In this document: piece after piece, positions 52,745 through 61,403 of the stretch | Numbering within the stretch: the first letter of the stretch is position 1 | Layout of the letters: the number at the start of each line of letters is the position of its first letter | Source of the DNA: Prevotella sp. UBA6994 | GTDB lineage: Bacteria; Bacteroidota; Bacteroidia; Bacteroidales; Bacteroidaceae | Length of the DNA stretch: 64,000 nt | Assembly: GCA_002449845.1 (NCBI GenBank) | Contig: DJXW01000028.1 | Location: 50,407-114,406, forward strand | Direction of reading: 5' to 3' | Program-made: the position numbers and the translations under genes | Notes under the pieces: generated by a model | What the model saw: the letters and a program-made list of their open reading frames with translations, nothing else | Database searches by the model: none | Told to the model about the DNA's origin: nothing

Positions 52745-54994
52745 TTATTGAACTATATATTTCTTGCCATTCATGAGGTAAACCCCCTTGGGAAGTTGGC
52801 TGAAAGAGGTTCCCACCATTCTTCCATTGAGGTCGTACACCTTGTTGTCGATGGTTTCCATCACACTTACACCCTTCACGTCAGACAGGATATTGACACC
52901 TGCCACCAATTCGTCAAGGAAGAAACGCTTGGAAGGAGTGAAGCAAATACGCAATTTGCCCTCACCCGTAATCGTGGTAGTATAGGTATTCCATGCACCT
53001 TGTCCCAACGTAAACTTGCTCTCAGACAATTGGAAAGCCGTTGTCGGGAAACCATCCTCATCATCAACAGACAGTTGCAATGTGGTATTGTCTCCTTCCC
53101 ATGAAGCAGCCTTGAACATCAGCGTAGCCGTTCCGTTGATGGCAAAAATCGGTGTTCGGATAGACATGTTTCCTCTGGTAGCACCCAATCTGGCACATTT
53201 GTCAGCACCATACATCGAGCTGCCCTTCCATCCGTTGTTGTCGGGAGAGAACGGTGCTTGTCCTACCATTGCCCCACTCCACAATCCATCATTACCACCA
53301 CTACCGGCGCAATTATCAAATGTCTCGCGGAAGAAATACTCTGTCTCTTCTCCATCTTGTGGATTTTCCACCAATCGGAAAGAAAAACTAACGGTTTTAT
53401 CGGCATTTTGGGTAATGCCAAGCAGAGAACGGTTCCATTTCCTATTACCATAACTATTGTTATTATACCAAGTGGCACGTGGGATAGACCTATTGGTCAA
53501 GCTATCGTTCAGCACCACGCCGTCTTTCACGTAAGGAAATGCGTCTCCATCAATATCGTCATAATCATAGTATGTGATTTCGGTTCCATCGTCGTAAACG
53601 AAAGTCTTATAAGAACCCGTTGAATTGTCAGCGGTTACCACATGACAGCGTTGGTGAGTATTATATATAGGTACTCCATCTACTCGGTCGGTGGTATTCA
53701 CCAAGTTGTAAAGCCACACTTCGGGGTCGTAATCCACATGAGTAACCAACAATCCATCACCTTCCAAGGCAGTATCCCATCCCTTGTATTGTCTGTTTTC
53801 CAACAAATAATACTCATTGCGGTTTGCCTCATTATATATAATATAGGTGTTACCCTCATCCGTGATGGGCTTCATGTTAAGGATATCTATGTCTTCGGTC
53901 AGTTCGATGGGTTGTCTCCAACCTGCGTACATACGTTCGTAAGCAGTATAGGAAGCTGGGCAAAATCCAGGAGCATTCAATCCATTGTAAGAACCTTGGT
54001 CCATCACACTCCACGAACTCATTCCATAATTACCATCGGTGCCTCTTACAGTATCATACATGTCTGGCAAACCAAGACAATGACTGAACTCATGACAGAA
54101 CGTGCCGATACCCGCAATACCATATTCCATCTCTCCCAATTGGTTGTAGCCATAGATAGTGAGCTCAGCGCAACATGCGTATGTATCAATCCTTACGCCA
54201 TCAAGAGAGAGAGGTTTATAGGAACATACGGGTGAATTAGAGATTTTATTCTCATGTGGCCACACGGTATCTTTTTCGCCACCGGCAGCTTCGCCCAAGC
54301 CATTGTAAAGAACAACCACTTGGTCAACCTCACCGTCACCATCCCAGTCATAATCAGAGAAGTCCACTTGGCCTTGTACCAACCTACAGGCTTCCACGAT
54401 CATGTATTCGGGGCGCATATCGGCTCCACCAGCATCATTACGACCGTAATAAGACATCTGGTTAGACAAGGTAACGGGACCAACCACGTCGAACGTCAAG
54501 TCTAATTGTCCATCGCTCTGATCCAAGAAATAATCATGAACAGAACCTTCAAAGCCCATTGAGTTGGTAAATCCGGGAGTATTGGTTATGTTGTAATAGA
54601 GATCTCTGTCGTGATTAGCCTCGAAAGTCTGTCCCTTGAACTGAGTCAAGATAATCAAGCCTTTCTTCTTTCCCACATACGGCTCATGTTCACCTCCAAT
54701 TCTCACACGTCTTTTAGCACGTGCCTGCGCAATCTTTGCCAAACGAGCACTTGCCTTTTGTTGCATTTTCGCCTCGTCTATGGGCACGTAGAAACCCGTC
54801 TCTTGCTCTGCAAGATACCGTTTTCCATCTGTTGTCTCCCAAAAATGCAAGTGTTCGTCTCCGCGCAACTGCGCATACACCTTTGTCCCATCCTTCAAAC
54901 CAATTGTTTTCCAGATTCCCTTCTTGGCAGGAGCTGCCACGCAAGCAGCAGCTACGAGCCACGTAGAAAGGGCAAATATAATACGTTTAGTCAT
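52745..54994 (-). CDS. M6 family metalloprotease (immune inhibitor A-like)
   Basis: 749 residues. Signal peptide MTKRIIFALSTWLVAAACVA, propeptide-like region, then the M6 catalytic domain with H301-E-F-S-H305 and CLGLPDMYD, the HExxHxxGxxD zinc motif. A Ca-binding-type loop DYDWDGDGEVDQ lies near 214-225. After about residue 560 there is a choice-of-anchor J-like domain (FFRETFDNCAGSGGNDG), and the tail is DLNGRMVGTSFSQLPKGVYL then MNGKKYIVQ. Related proteases (InhA, Bacteroidetes M6) digest host proteins or secreted peptides. It is first in the - strand series; no promoter box was found in the 73 bp before it, so it may share the gpmI transcript. Confidence 0.88.
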   Translation of the reverse strand: MTKRIIFALSTWLVAAACVAAPAKKGIWKTIGLKDGTKVYAQLRGDEHLHFWETTDGKRYLAEQETGFYVPIDEAKMQQKASARLAKIAQARAKRRVRIGGEHEPYVGKKKGLIILTQFKGQTFEANHDRDLYYNITNTPGFTNSMGFEGSVHDYFLDQSDGQLDLTFDVVGPVTLSNQMSYYGRNDAGGADMRPEYMIVEACRLVQGQVDFSDYDWDGDGEVDQVVVLYNGLGEAAGGEKDTVWPHENKISNSPVCSYKPLSLDGVRIDTYACCAELTIYGYNQLGEMEYGIAGIGTFCHEFSHCLGLPDMYDTVRGTDGNYGMSSWSVMDQGSYNGLNAPGFCPASYTAYERMYAGWRQPIELTEDIDILNMKPITDEGNTYIIYNEANRNEYYLLENRQYKGWDTALEGDGLLVTHVDYDPEVWLYNLVNTTDRVDGVPIYNTHQRCHVVTADNSTGSYKTFVYDDGTEITYYDYDDIDGDAFPYVKDGVVLNDSLTNRSIPRATWYNNNSYGNRKWNRSLLGITQNADKTVSFSFRLVENPQDGEETEYFFRETFDNCAGSGGNDGLWSGAMVGQAPFSPDNNGWKGSSMYGADKCARLGATRGNMSIRTPIFAINGTATLMFKAASWEGDNTTLQLSVDDEDGFPTTAFQLSESKFTLGQGAWNTYTTTITGEGKLRICFTPSKRFFLDELVAGVNILSDVKGVSVMETIDNKVYDLNGRMVGTSFSQLPKGVYLMNGKKYIVQ

Positions 54995-55067
54995 TCAATA
55001 AATTAAGTATCGTTAGTCTTTCTGTCAATTACTCAGTAAAGTTAGTTTTGCCGAGAAAACAGAAAAA

Positions 55068-56591
55068 TCAATTATCTTGAATCAAGTTTTCACCTGTCAT
55101 ATCTGACGGTTGTTCCAATCCCATAATATGGAGAATGGAAGGAGCCACGTCAGCCAATCTACCATCTTTCACGGTAGCTGAATTGTTGTTGGTCACGTAA
55201 ATGAACGGTACAGGATTCAGTGAGTGAGCCGTATTGGGCGTTCCATCAGGATTAATGGCATTATCGGCATTACCGTGGTCGGCAATGATGATTGCCTCAT
55301 AGTCATTGGCCTTGGCGGTCTCTATCACCTCACGCACGCAATTGTCAACTGCCCAAACGGCTTTGGCAATGGCGTTGTAAACACCTGTATGACCTACCAT
55401 GTCTCCATTGGCGAAATTCACCACGATAAAGTCGTATTGCTGTGTGGTAATCGCACCTACGAGTTTATCTTTCACCTCGTATGCAGACATCTCAGGCTTC
55501 AAATCGTATGTTGCCACTTTAGGAGAAGCCACCAAGATACGGTCTTCGCCCTCATAAGGAGCCTCACGGCCACCGTTGAAGAAGAACGTAACGTGAGCGT
55601 ATTTCTCTGTCTCAGCGGTATGAAGTTGCTTTTTCTTCAACTTAGACAAGTACTCGCCCAGTGTATCTTCCACGTTCTCTTTGGGGAAGAGGATGTGAAC
55701 ACCCTGAAACTTAGCATCGTATGGAGTCATGCAATAGTATTGCAAACCAGGAATGGTCTTCATGCCAGCATCAGGCATGTCTTCCTGTGTAAGCACTTGG
55801 GTAAGTTCTTTGGCACGGTCGTTACGGAAATTGATGAAAATCACCACGTCTCCCTCTTCTATCACACCGTTTACAGTGGTATTGTGGATAGGCTTGATAA
55901 ACTCATCGGTAACGCCATCATCATAACTCTCCTGCATGGCTTTCACCATATCATCGCTTTGCTTGCCCTGACCAGCCACTATCAAGTCGTATGCTTCCTT
56001 CACACGTTCCCATCTCTTATCTCTGTCCATCGCATAGAAACGTCCTACGATGCTGGCAATATGAGCGTCGTTTTGCTGACACACATCAGTAAGTTGCTGG
56101 ATAAAGCCGATTCCCGACTTCGGGTCAGTGTCTCTACCGTCCATAAAGCAATGAACGAATACCTGGTCTTTCAATCCATATTCCTTTCCAATCTCAACCA
56201 ACTTGAACAAATGGTCGAGAGATGAATGTACACCACCATCACTTGTCAATCCCATCAAGTGGAGTTTCTTGCCGTTTTCCTTAGCGTAAGAATAAGCAGC
56301 TACCACCTGTGGATTCTTCAAGATGGAACCATCCTTGCAAGCACGGTTGATTTTCACCAAGTCTTGGTAAACTACACGACCGGCACCGATATTCAAATGC
56401 CCTACCTCAGAGTTACCCATCTGTCCATCTGGCAAGCCAACATCTTCGCCAGATGCCTGCAATTGAGAGTGTGGAGATACTGCTGTGAGATAGTCTAAAT
56501 ATGGAGTAGGAGTTCTGAAAATAACGTCACCTTCACCATGTTTTCCGATTCCCCATCCATCGAGAATCATCAATAAAGCTTTCTTTGCCAT
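55068..56591 (-). CDS. gpmI: 2,3-bisphosphoglycerate-independent phosphoglycerate mutase
   Basis: 507 residues from the ATG at 56591 (MAKKALLMILDGWG). Alkaline-phosphatase-fold metal motifs DGWGIG, MGNSEVGHLNIGAGR with the phosphorylated Ser, MDGRDTDPKSG, and late IADHGNAD are all present. It interconverts 3- and 2-phosphoglycerate with Mn2+. The frame to 56627 was rejected because it begins inside the -7 box at 56625-56632. Confidence 0.96.
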   Translation of the reverse strand: MAKKALLMILDGWGIGKHGEGDVIFRTPTPYLDYLTAVSPHSQLQASGEDVGLPDGQMGNSEVGHLNIGAGRVVYQDLVKINRACKDGSILKNPQVVAAYSYAKENGKKLHLMGLTSDGGVHSSLDHLFKLVEIGKEYGLKDQVFVHCFMDGRDTDPKSGIGFIQQLTDVCQQNDAHIASIVGRFYAMDRDKRWERVKEAYDLIVAGQGKQSDDMVKAMQESYDDGVTDEFIKPIHNTTVNGVIEEGDVVIFINFRNDRAKELTQVLTQEDMPDAGMKTIPGLQYYCMTPYDAKFQGVHILFPKENVEDTLGEYLSKLKKKQLHTAETEKYAHVTFFFNGGREAPYEGEDRILVASPKVATYDLKPEMSAYEVKDKLVGAITTQQYDFIVVNFANGDMVGHTGVYNAIAKAVWAVDNCVREVIETAKANDYEAIIIADHGNADNAINPDGTPNTAHSLNPVPFIYVTNNNSATVKDGRLADVAPSILHIMGLEQPSDMTGENLIQDN

Positions 56592-56624
56592 AATAAATTT
56601 TAATACGTATTTAAATTTGCGGTG

Positions 56625-56632
56625 CAAAGATA
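56625..56632 (-). promoter_or_regulatory. -7 box for gpmI
   Basis: TATCTTTG on the - strand, 33 bp before the ATG at 56591. Confidence 0.6.
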
Positions 56633-56696
56633 CATTTTTTTTAATAAAAAATGAGATAGTTGTATACTCAAAATCAATAATAATTCACAAAATATC

Positions 56697-56730
56697 AAAA
56701 AAAGAGGGACAAACATAACATTTGCCCCTC
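56697..56730 (-). terminator. Terminator after hsp20
   Basis: 10-bp stem GAGGGACAAA / TTTGCCCCTC with one mismatch (56704-56713, 56721-56730), followed on the - strand by about seven T. Confidence 0.8.
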
Positions 56731-56809
56731 ATAAACCTATCATTTACGCATCAAAAACATACTGTTTTCACTTCACAAACATATCGTTTGCAAAACCTCA
56801 CCTTTTGGC

Positions 56810-57235
56810 TTAGCCAATCTCGATTTGTCTTTCCACCTTCTGGGCGGCTGATTCGGTCTTTGGCAATTCGATATAGAGAACGCCATTCTCCATCTTGGCA
56901 GAAATCTTATGCTTCTCTACGTCGTCTGGCAAAATCAATGTCTGCTCGTACTTAGCATAGCTGAACTCCCTGCGAAGGTAATGAGTGTTCTTGTTTTCCT
57001 CGTTCTGCTCATCCTTACGCTCCATCTTCACGATCAGGTTACCCTCTCCATTGATGTTGACGGAGAAATCTTCCTTCTTCATACCTGGTGCGGCAAACTC
57101 TACCGTATAGTTTTTCTCACTTTCCAAAACATTGATGGCTGGTGCCTGAGCATTCACTCGTGGCATTAAGTTTACGTCAAACAAATCGTTAAACACTGTT
57201 GGCAACCAGGGATTTCTGTGATTCATTGGTCTCAT
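56810..57235 (-). CDS. Small heat shock protein, Hsp20/alpha-crystallin family
   Basis: 141 residues. Short variable head, alpha-crystallin domain from about 33 (INVLESEKNYTVEFAAPGMK) to the GVLYIELPK strand, and a C-terminal I-E-I motif (RQIEIG) that docks subunits. It holds unfolding proteins as an ATP-independent chaperone. Two features are unusual: a strong AGGAGG Shine-Dalgarno 8 nt before the ATG (57244-57249), rare in Bacteroidetes, and a sigma-54-type promoter at 57318-57333. Start at 57235 is fixed by that Shine-Dalgarno. Confidence 0.95.
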   Translation of the reverse strand: MRPMNHRNPWLPTVFNDLFDVNLMPRVNAQAPAINVLESEKNYTVEFAAPGMKKEDFSVNINGEGNLIVKMERKDEQNEENKNTHYLRREFSYAKYEQTLILPDDVEKHKISAKMENGVLYIELPKTESAAQKVERQIEIG

Positions 57236-57243
57236 AATTTATT

Positions 57244-57249
57244 CCTCCT
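57244..57249 (-). promoter_or_regulatory. Strong Shine-Dalgarno for hsp20
   Basis: AGGAGG on the - strand with an 8-nt spacer to the ATG at 57235. No other start inspected closely in this window has a comparable match. Confidence 0.8.
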
Positions 57250-57317
57250 ATTATTCTTTTAATTGTTTATTATCTGTTGTTATTTGATTTGATTCCTTTC
57301 GGTTTCAATGATGATTT

Positions 57318-57333
57318 TGCAAGAGATGTGCCA
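57318..57333 (-). promoter_or_regulatory. Sigma-54-type promoter of hsp20
   Basis: On the - strand TGGCAC-ATCTC-TTGCA, with GG and GC separated by exactly 10 bp: the full -24/-12 consensus of RpoN. No TAnnTTTG box is present in the gap. The predicted start point is near 57307, giving a leader of about 72 nt. Confidence 0.65.
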
Positions 57334-57339
57334 GCAAGA

Positions 57340-57383
57340 AACAAACGACATAATGACATAAACAAATGACATTCTGGCAGAAT
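57340..57383. promoter_or_regulatory. Possible activator sites upstream of the hsp20 promoter
   Basis: AACAAACGACAT (57340-57351) and AACAAATGACAT (57361-57372) are direct repeats 21 bp apart, and ATTCTG-G-CAGAAT (57371-57383) is a perfect 6+6 dyad. They could bind a sigma-54 enhancer protein. The remainder of the 57250-57507 gap shows nothing else. Confidence 0.4.
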
Positions 57384-57507
57384 CAACAACCAAACAACTA
57401 ACATTACAAGAACCCTCTGACCACCATCAATTCCATCAAATGCCACGAACAGAATGAATCCTTGGAAATCTCAGCATAATATTTCAACAAATAAAACGTT
57501 ATTGATA

Positions 57508-59004
57508 ATGATGCAGAAAGAGGAGAAACGAAATAATTACTCTCACATTCTAAAATACACTGGGCTCTTTGGCGGGGTTCAGGGCATAAGTATATTGGTG
57601 GGAATCATTCGCAACAAGATTGTTGCCTGGCTTTTAGGACCAGAGGGAATGGGGCTTATTTCCCTGTTCAACTCTACCATTAAATTGGTCAGCGACTCCA
57701 CCAACTTAGGACTTTCCATGAGTGCGGTGAGAGAAATATCCGATGCTTACGAGAATGACGATGAAGAACATTTGCAACATGCCATCAAGCTCATCCGTTC
57801 ATGGAGTTGTCTTACAGCATTGTTGGGCTTGTTTGTTTGCATAGCCATGAGCAGTTGGCTGGATAAATGGACTTTCAGTTGGGGAGACCACACGTTGCAT
57901 TTCATCTTGCTATCGCCCGTCGTGGCTCTCATGGCGTTGACGGGCGGCGAGACTGCCATTCTTAAAGGGACAAGGAAGTTGAGACAACTGATGCAGATTT
58001 CCATTTACAACGTGATATTGTCGCTTTTCGTGGTGGTTCCACTATATTATATCTGGGGAGAATCAGCCATTGTCCCCACCCTCTTTCTCCTTGCCTTGGT
58101 ACAGATGATACTGACCATCAGTTTTTCATTCCGACTATATCCCTATCATTTTTCTTTCAACCGCTCGCAGATGTCGGAGGGATTGGGAATGGTGCAATTA
58201 GGCATTTCGTTTGTCATTGCGGGAATCTTGGGAAGCGGAGCCGACTTCGTGATACGTTCTTATTTAAATAAGGTAGGCTCGCTCGACACGGTAGGACTCT
58301 ATAATGCAGGATACGTCATGACCATCATCTATGCCGGAATGGTATTCTCTGCAATGGAAACCGATTACTTCCCACGATTGTCGGGCATAAGTGGAACGGG
58401 AACGAAGCTCAACGATACGGTGAACAAACAGATTGAAGTGTCGCTTCTGCTCATCTCTCCCATGCTCGTAGCGTTTATGATAGCCCTCCCCATCCTTTTG
58501 CCTTTGCTCTATACAGGTAAGTTTATGCCCGTATTGGAAATGATGCAAATCACGGTGCTTGCCATGTATATGCGAGCCATCAAGTTGCCCATTTCCTATC
58601 TTCCACTTGCCAAGGGAGACTCGTTCTCGTATTTGCTCATGGAAAGCATTTACGACATCATCGTCGTGACATTAGTGATGTTGGGCTACAAATACTTAGG
58701 ACTGACGGGAACGGGTATTGCGCTGACCACCGCCTCGGTCATCGACTTTATCATGTTGGCTGTTTACATGCACTTCAAATATGGTTTCGTTCTTTCTGGG
58801 CAAGTGATGAAATATGCCGTGTTGCAAATTCCTATCGGCATATTGGCTTTCTGCCTGACGCTCACGGGTCAAGGTTGGCAATATTGGATAGGTGGGGCTT
58901 TATTGACCATCGTCAGTACGGTAATCTCTCTGAACATCCTTCACACCAAGACCAATCTTTGGAACACTCTGAAAAAGAAAATCCATAAAAAGATAGACGA
59001 ATGA
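57508..59004 (+). CDS. Polysaccharide flippase (Wzx/O-antigen translocase type)
   Basis: 498 residues from an ATG at 57508 (MMQKEEKRNNYSHILKYTGL); a Met one codon later and one at 57454 are alternatives. About 12-14 membrane spans in the MATE/Wzx pattern, with LGPEGMGLISLFNSTIKL and DFVIRSYLNKVGSLDTVGLYNAGY, the typical RXXXXXG-GLY region of O-antigen/lipid III translocases. It likely flips a lipid-linked glycan to the periplasm. Its TGA overlaps the ATG of the glycosyltransferase gene by 4 bp, so the two probably work on the same glycan. Confidence 0.85.
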   Translation: MMQKEEKRNNYSHILKYTGLFGGVQGISILVGIIRNKIVAWLLGPEGMGLISLFNSTIKLVSDSTNLGLSMSAVREISDAYENDDEEHLQHAIKLIRSWSCLTALLGLFVCIAMSSWLDKWTFSWGDHTLHFILLSPVVALMALTGGETAILKGTRKLRQLMQISIYNVILSLFVVVPLYYIWGESAIVPTLFLLALVQMILTISFSFRLYPYHFSFNRSQMSEGLGMVQLGISFVIAGILGSGADFVIRSYLNKVGSLDTVGLYNAGYVMTIIYAGMVFSAMETDYFPRLSGISGTGTKLNDTVNKQIEVSLLLISPMLVAFMIALPILLPLLYTGKFMPVLEMMQITVLAMYMRAIKLPISYLPLAKGDSFSYLLMESIYDIIVVTLVMLGYKYLGLTGTGIALTTASVIDFIMLAVYMHFKYGFVLSGQVMKYAVLQIPIGILAFCLTLTGQGWQYWIGGALLTIVSTVISLNILHTKTNLWNTLKKKIHKKIDE

Positions 59005-59990
59005 CAGAGGTAACCATACTTGTGGCTGTGTATAATGCAGAGAAATTCTTACGTCAATGCCTTGATTCTCTTCTAAGACAAACACTTAGGGAAATACAAG
59101 TGATTTGCATTGACGATGCTTCTACCGACTCTTCCCTCTCTATCATTCATGATTATGCGAAGCAGGATTCACGCATTGAATGTATCAGTCTATCGGAAAA
59201 CAAAGGACAAGCTCACGCCCGAAACGTAGGACTTCAGCAAGCAAGGGGGAAATACATTTGCTTCTTGGATAGTGATGATTATTTTTCCGATGACGCATTG
59301 GAACGTGCCACAGATGTTTTCCACCATCATGAACAAACAGATTGCGTTTTGTTTCGCGTGGTGAATTGCGACGAACAAGGGAAAAGCATTTCGGATTATC
59401 CCATGCAATCCTTTGAGAAAATATCGGGAACAGAGGCTTTCGAGAAAAGTCTTACTTGGGAGATTCATGGCATTTACATGGTAAGGGCAAACATACACAA
59501 GCAATTCCCTTACGATGAAAGCAGCAAGACGTATAGCGACGACAACACCACTCGCATTCATTATTTCAAGTCGCGCGAAGTGAGGTGCTGCGAAGGCATT
59601 TACCATTACCGCCATCATAGCCAATCGGTTACCCATCGCATAGACGTTTCTCGCTTTAATTATCTCAGGGCAAACGAGAGCATGAAACGACAATTGTTTG
59701 AACTGGGAGCATCCGACAGGGTATTGAATATTTATGAAAACGTGAGATGGTTGGTATTGATAGATTCATACATGTTTTATTTCAACCACAAAAACCAATT
59801 GTCTGCTTCCGAAAGAGCATACGGTCTTTCGGAAATCAAGAGGGTTTGGCACACGATAGAGACCCATCGTCTTTCCTGTCGCAATCGTATCAAATTCGGA
59901 TACATTCCTTTCAAATGGTCATGGAGAATGTTTCGTTTGCAAGAAGAAATTTATTTCACCTTACGAAAAGTATTGAAAAAAAACGCATGA
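59001..59990 (+). CDS. Family 2 glycosyltransferase
   Basis: 329 residues. GT-A start TILVAVYNAEKFLRQCLDSLL, IDDASTDSS, NKGQAHARNVG and the metal/nucleotide DSDD at residues 90-93 (CFLDSDDYFSDDAL). It transfers a sugar to a lipid- or glycan-linked acceptor in the cytoplasm. The 4-bp overlap with the flippase gene points to a shared product such as a capsule or LPS side chain. No further polysaccharide genes are near, so the pair is an isolated cassette. Confidence 0.9.
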   Translation: MTEVTILVAVYNAEKFLRQCLDSLLRQTLREIQVICIDDASTDSSLSIIHDYAKQDSRIECISLSENKGQAHARNVGLQQARGKYICFLDSDDYFSDDALERATDVFHHHEQTDCVLFRVVNCDEQGKSISDYPMQSFEKISGTEAFEKSLTWEIHGIYMVRANIHKQFPYDESSKTYSDDNTTRIHYFKSREVRCCEGIYHYRHHSQSVTHRIDVSRFNYLRANESMKRQLFELGASDRVLNIYENVRWLVLIDSYMFYFNHKNQLSASERAYGLSEIKRVWHTIETHRLSCRNRIKFGYIPFKWSWRMFRLQEEIYFTLRKVLKKNA

Positions 59991-59993
59991 TTA

Positions 59994-60024
59994 TTGTTGA
60001 ATTGCATATTATTTCGTAACTTTG
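59994..60024 (+). promoter_or_regulatory. Promoter of the NhaD-like gene
   Basis: -33 TTG at 59994-59996 and -7 TAACTTTG at 60017-60024 with 20 bp between. It lies just after the glycosyltransferase stop, sets the start at 60045 and rules out 59994. Confidence 0.75.
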
Positions 60025-60044
60025 CGATTGAAATAATATCTACC

Positions 60045-61385
60045 ATGACTCTAATTATAGTCTTTATATTACTATTGTGCTACATTCTGATAGCCACCGA
60101 GAACCTCACCAACGTCAACAAGGCTGCTACGGCAATCTTTGCTGGAACGGTGGGTTGGGTACTTTACATCTGCTATGGCACTAATTACGTAATGAGCCAA
60201 CATCCTGACGAGTATATTGATTTCTTGGCAGGAGCTACACCGACAAGTCTTGCCGTGAAGCAATACATTGCCAACAACGTGTTTCTCGTATATGTGGGCA
60301 GGGCTTCAGAAGTAGTAACTTTCCTCTTGGCAACGATGACCATCGTGGAAATACTCAATAACAATGGTTGTTTTGACTTTATCACCCAACTCCTCAAGAC
60401 GCGTTCCAGCAAGAAGATGTTGTGGACACTTACGGGAGTGACGTTCTTGTTATCTGCCAACCTTGACAACCTTACCACGACGGTGATGATGCTCACGATG
60501 ATGCATCAAGTCATTTCCAGTCGCAGACAAAGAATGGTATTTGGCTCAGCCATCGTGATTGCTGCCAATATGGGTGGAGCACTCACGGTGATTGGCGACC
60601 CATCAGGACTCGTCATTTGGAATATGGGTAAGGTAAGTGCCACGAATTTTTCCATGTCATTACTCCTTCCTTGCTTGATTTCCTGTATCATTCCCGTATG
60701 GTGGATAGGTCGGTCATTGCCCGAACGGTGTGATACGGAATGGATTACCATGCCTTACAGAGGCAATGACACACGACTGAATGTCTGGCAACGGTTGGTA
60801 ATGCTGTTTGTGGGAATCGGTGGACTTTGGTTTATACCTACTTTTCATAACATTACCCAACTCAGTCCTTTCATCGGAGCATTGTGCGTGTTGGCGGTAT
60901 TATGGATTGTGAATGAAATTTTCAATCGCAAGTTGATGAACACGAACCAATTTGCCCAAAATCGTATTCCTGGCATATTGCAATATGGTGTCATTCAGAT
61001 GATGTTGTTTGTCATGGGAATGATGCTTGCCATAGGTGTAGTTCAAGAGACAGGAGTGACAAAATGGATTGTCACCGAGTTTGGTTTTCAAGCTCAGGAT
61101 GTTTGGATTGTGGCTATCATATCGGGAGCTATCAGTAGTGTTCTCGACAACTTTGCCACAGCCATCAGCTTCTTCTCCTTATCTGACGCACCGCTCAACG
61201 ACCAATTCTGGAAAATGATTGCCTACTCTACGGCTGTTGGTGGCAACATCCTTTGCGTTGGTTCTATGAGTGGCGTGGCTTTCCTCAAGATGGAACGCAT
61301 ACACATCGGGTGGTACTTCCGCCATGTGGGGTTGGTTTCAGTGATTACTTCTCTTTTTGGTGTGGCTTTTTTATATTTTGTTTAA
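60045..61385 (+). CDS. nhaD: NhaD-like sodium:proton antiporter
   Basis: 446 residues with about 11-12 spans. LLSANLDNLTTTVMMLTMMH is the conserved NhaD/ArsB-like helix with the buried Asp, and a second half-repeat has SSVLDNFATAISFFSLS, so the inverted-repeat architecture of the IT superfamily is visible. GDPSGLVIWNMGK is another family motif. It exchanges Na+ or Li+ for H+. The start was set by the promoter at 59994-60024. It is followed after 18 bp by pfkA. Confidence 0.85.
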   Translation: MTLIIVFILLLCYILIATENLTNVNKAATAIFAGTVGWVLYICYGTNYVMSQHPDEYIDFLAGATPTSLAVKQYIANNVFLVYVGRASEVVTFLLATMTIVEILNNNGCFDFITQLLKTRSSKKMLWTLTGVTFLLSANLDNLTTTVMMLTMMHQVISSRRQRMVFGSAIVIAANMGGALTVIGDPSGLVIWNMGKVSATNFSMSLLLPCLISCIIPVWWIGRSLPERCDTEWITMPYRGNDTRLNVWQRLVMLFVGIGGLWFIPTFHNITQLSPFIGALCVLAVLWIVNEIFNRKLMNTNQFAQNRIPGILQYGVIQMMLFVMGMMLAIGVVQETGVTKWIVTEFGFQAQDVWIVAIISGAISSVLDNFATAISFFSLSDAPLNDQFWKMIAYSTAVGGNILCVGSMSGVAFLKMERIHIGWYFRHVGLVSVITSLFGVAFLYFV

Positions 61386-61403
61386 CGATAACACAATAAA
61401 TAT

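Noticed and set aside
55043..55050. TAGTTTTG as a + strand promoter
   Set aside because: No + strand gene follows; only shadows of gpmI lie downstream.
55224..56225. 333-codon + strand frame opposite gpmI
   Set aside because: gpmI is certain from its motifs; the antisense frame is a codon-bias shadow.
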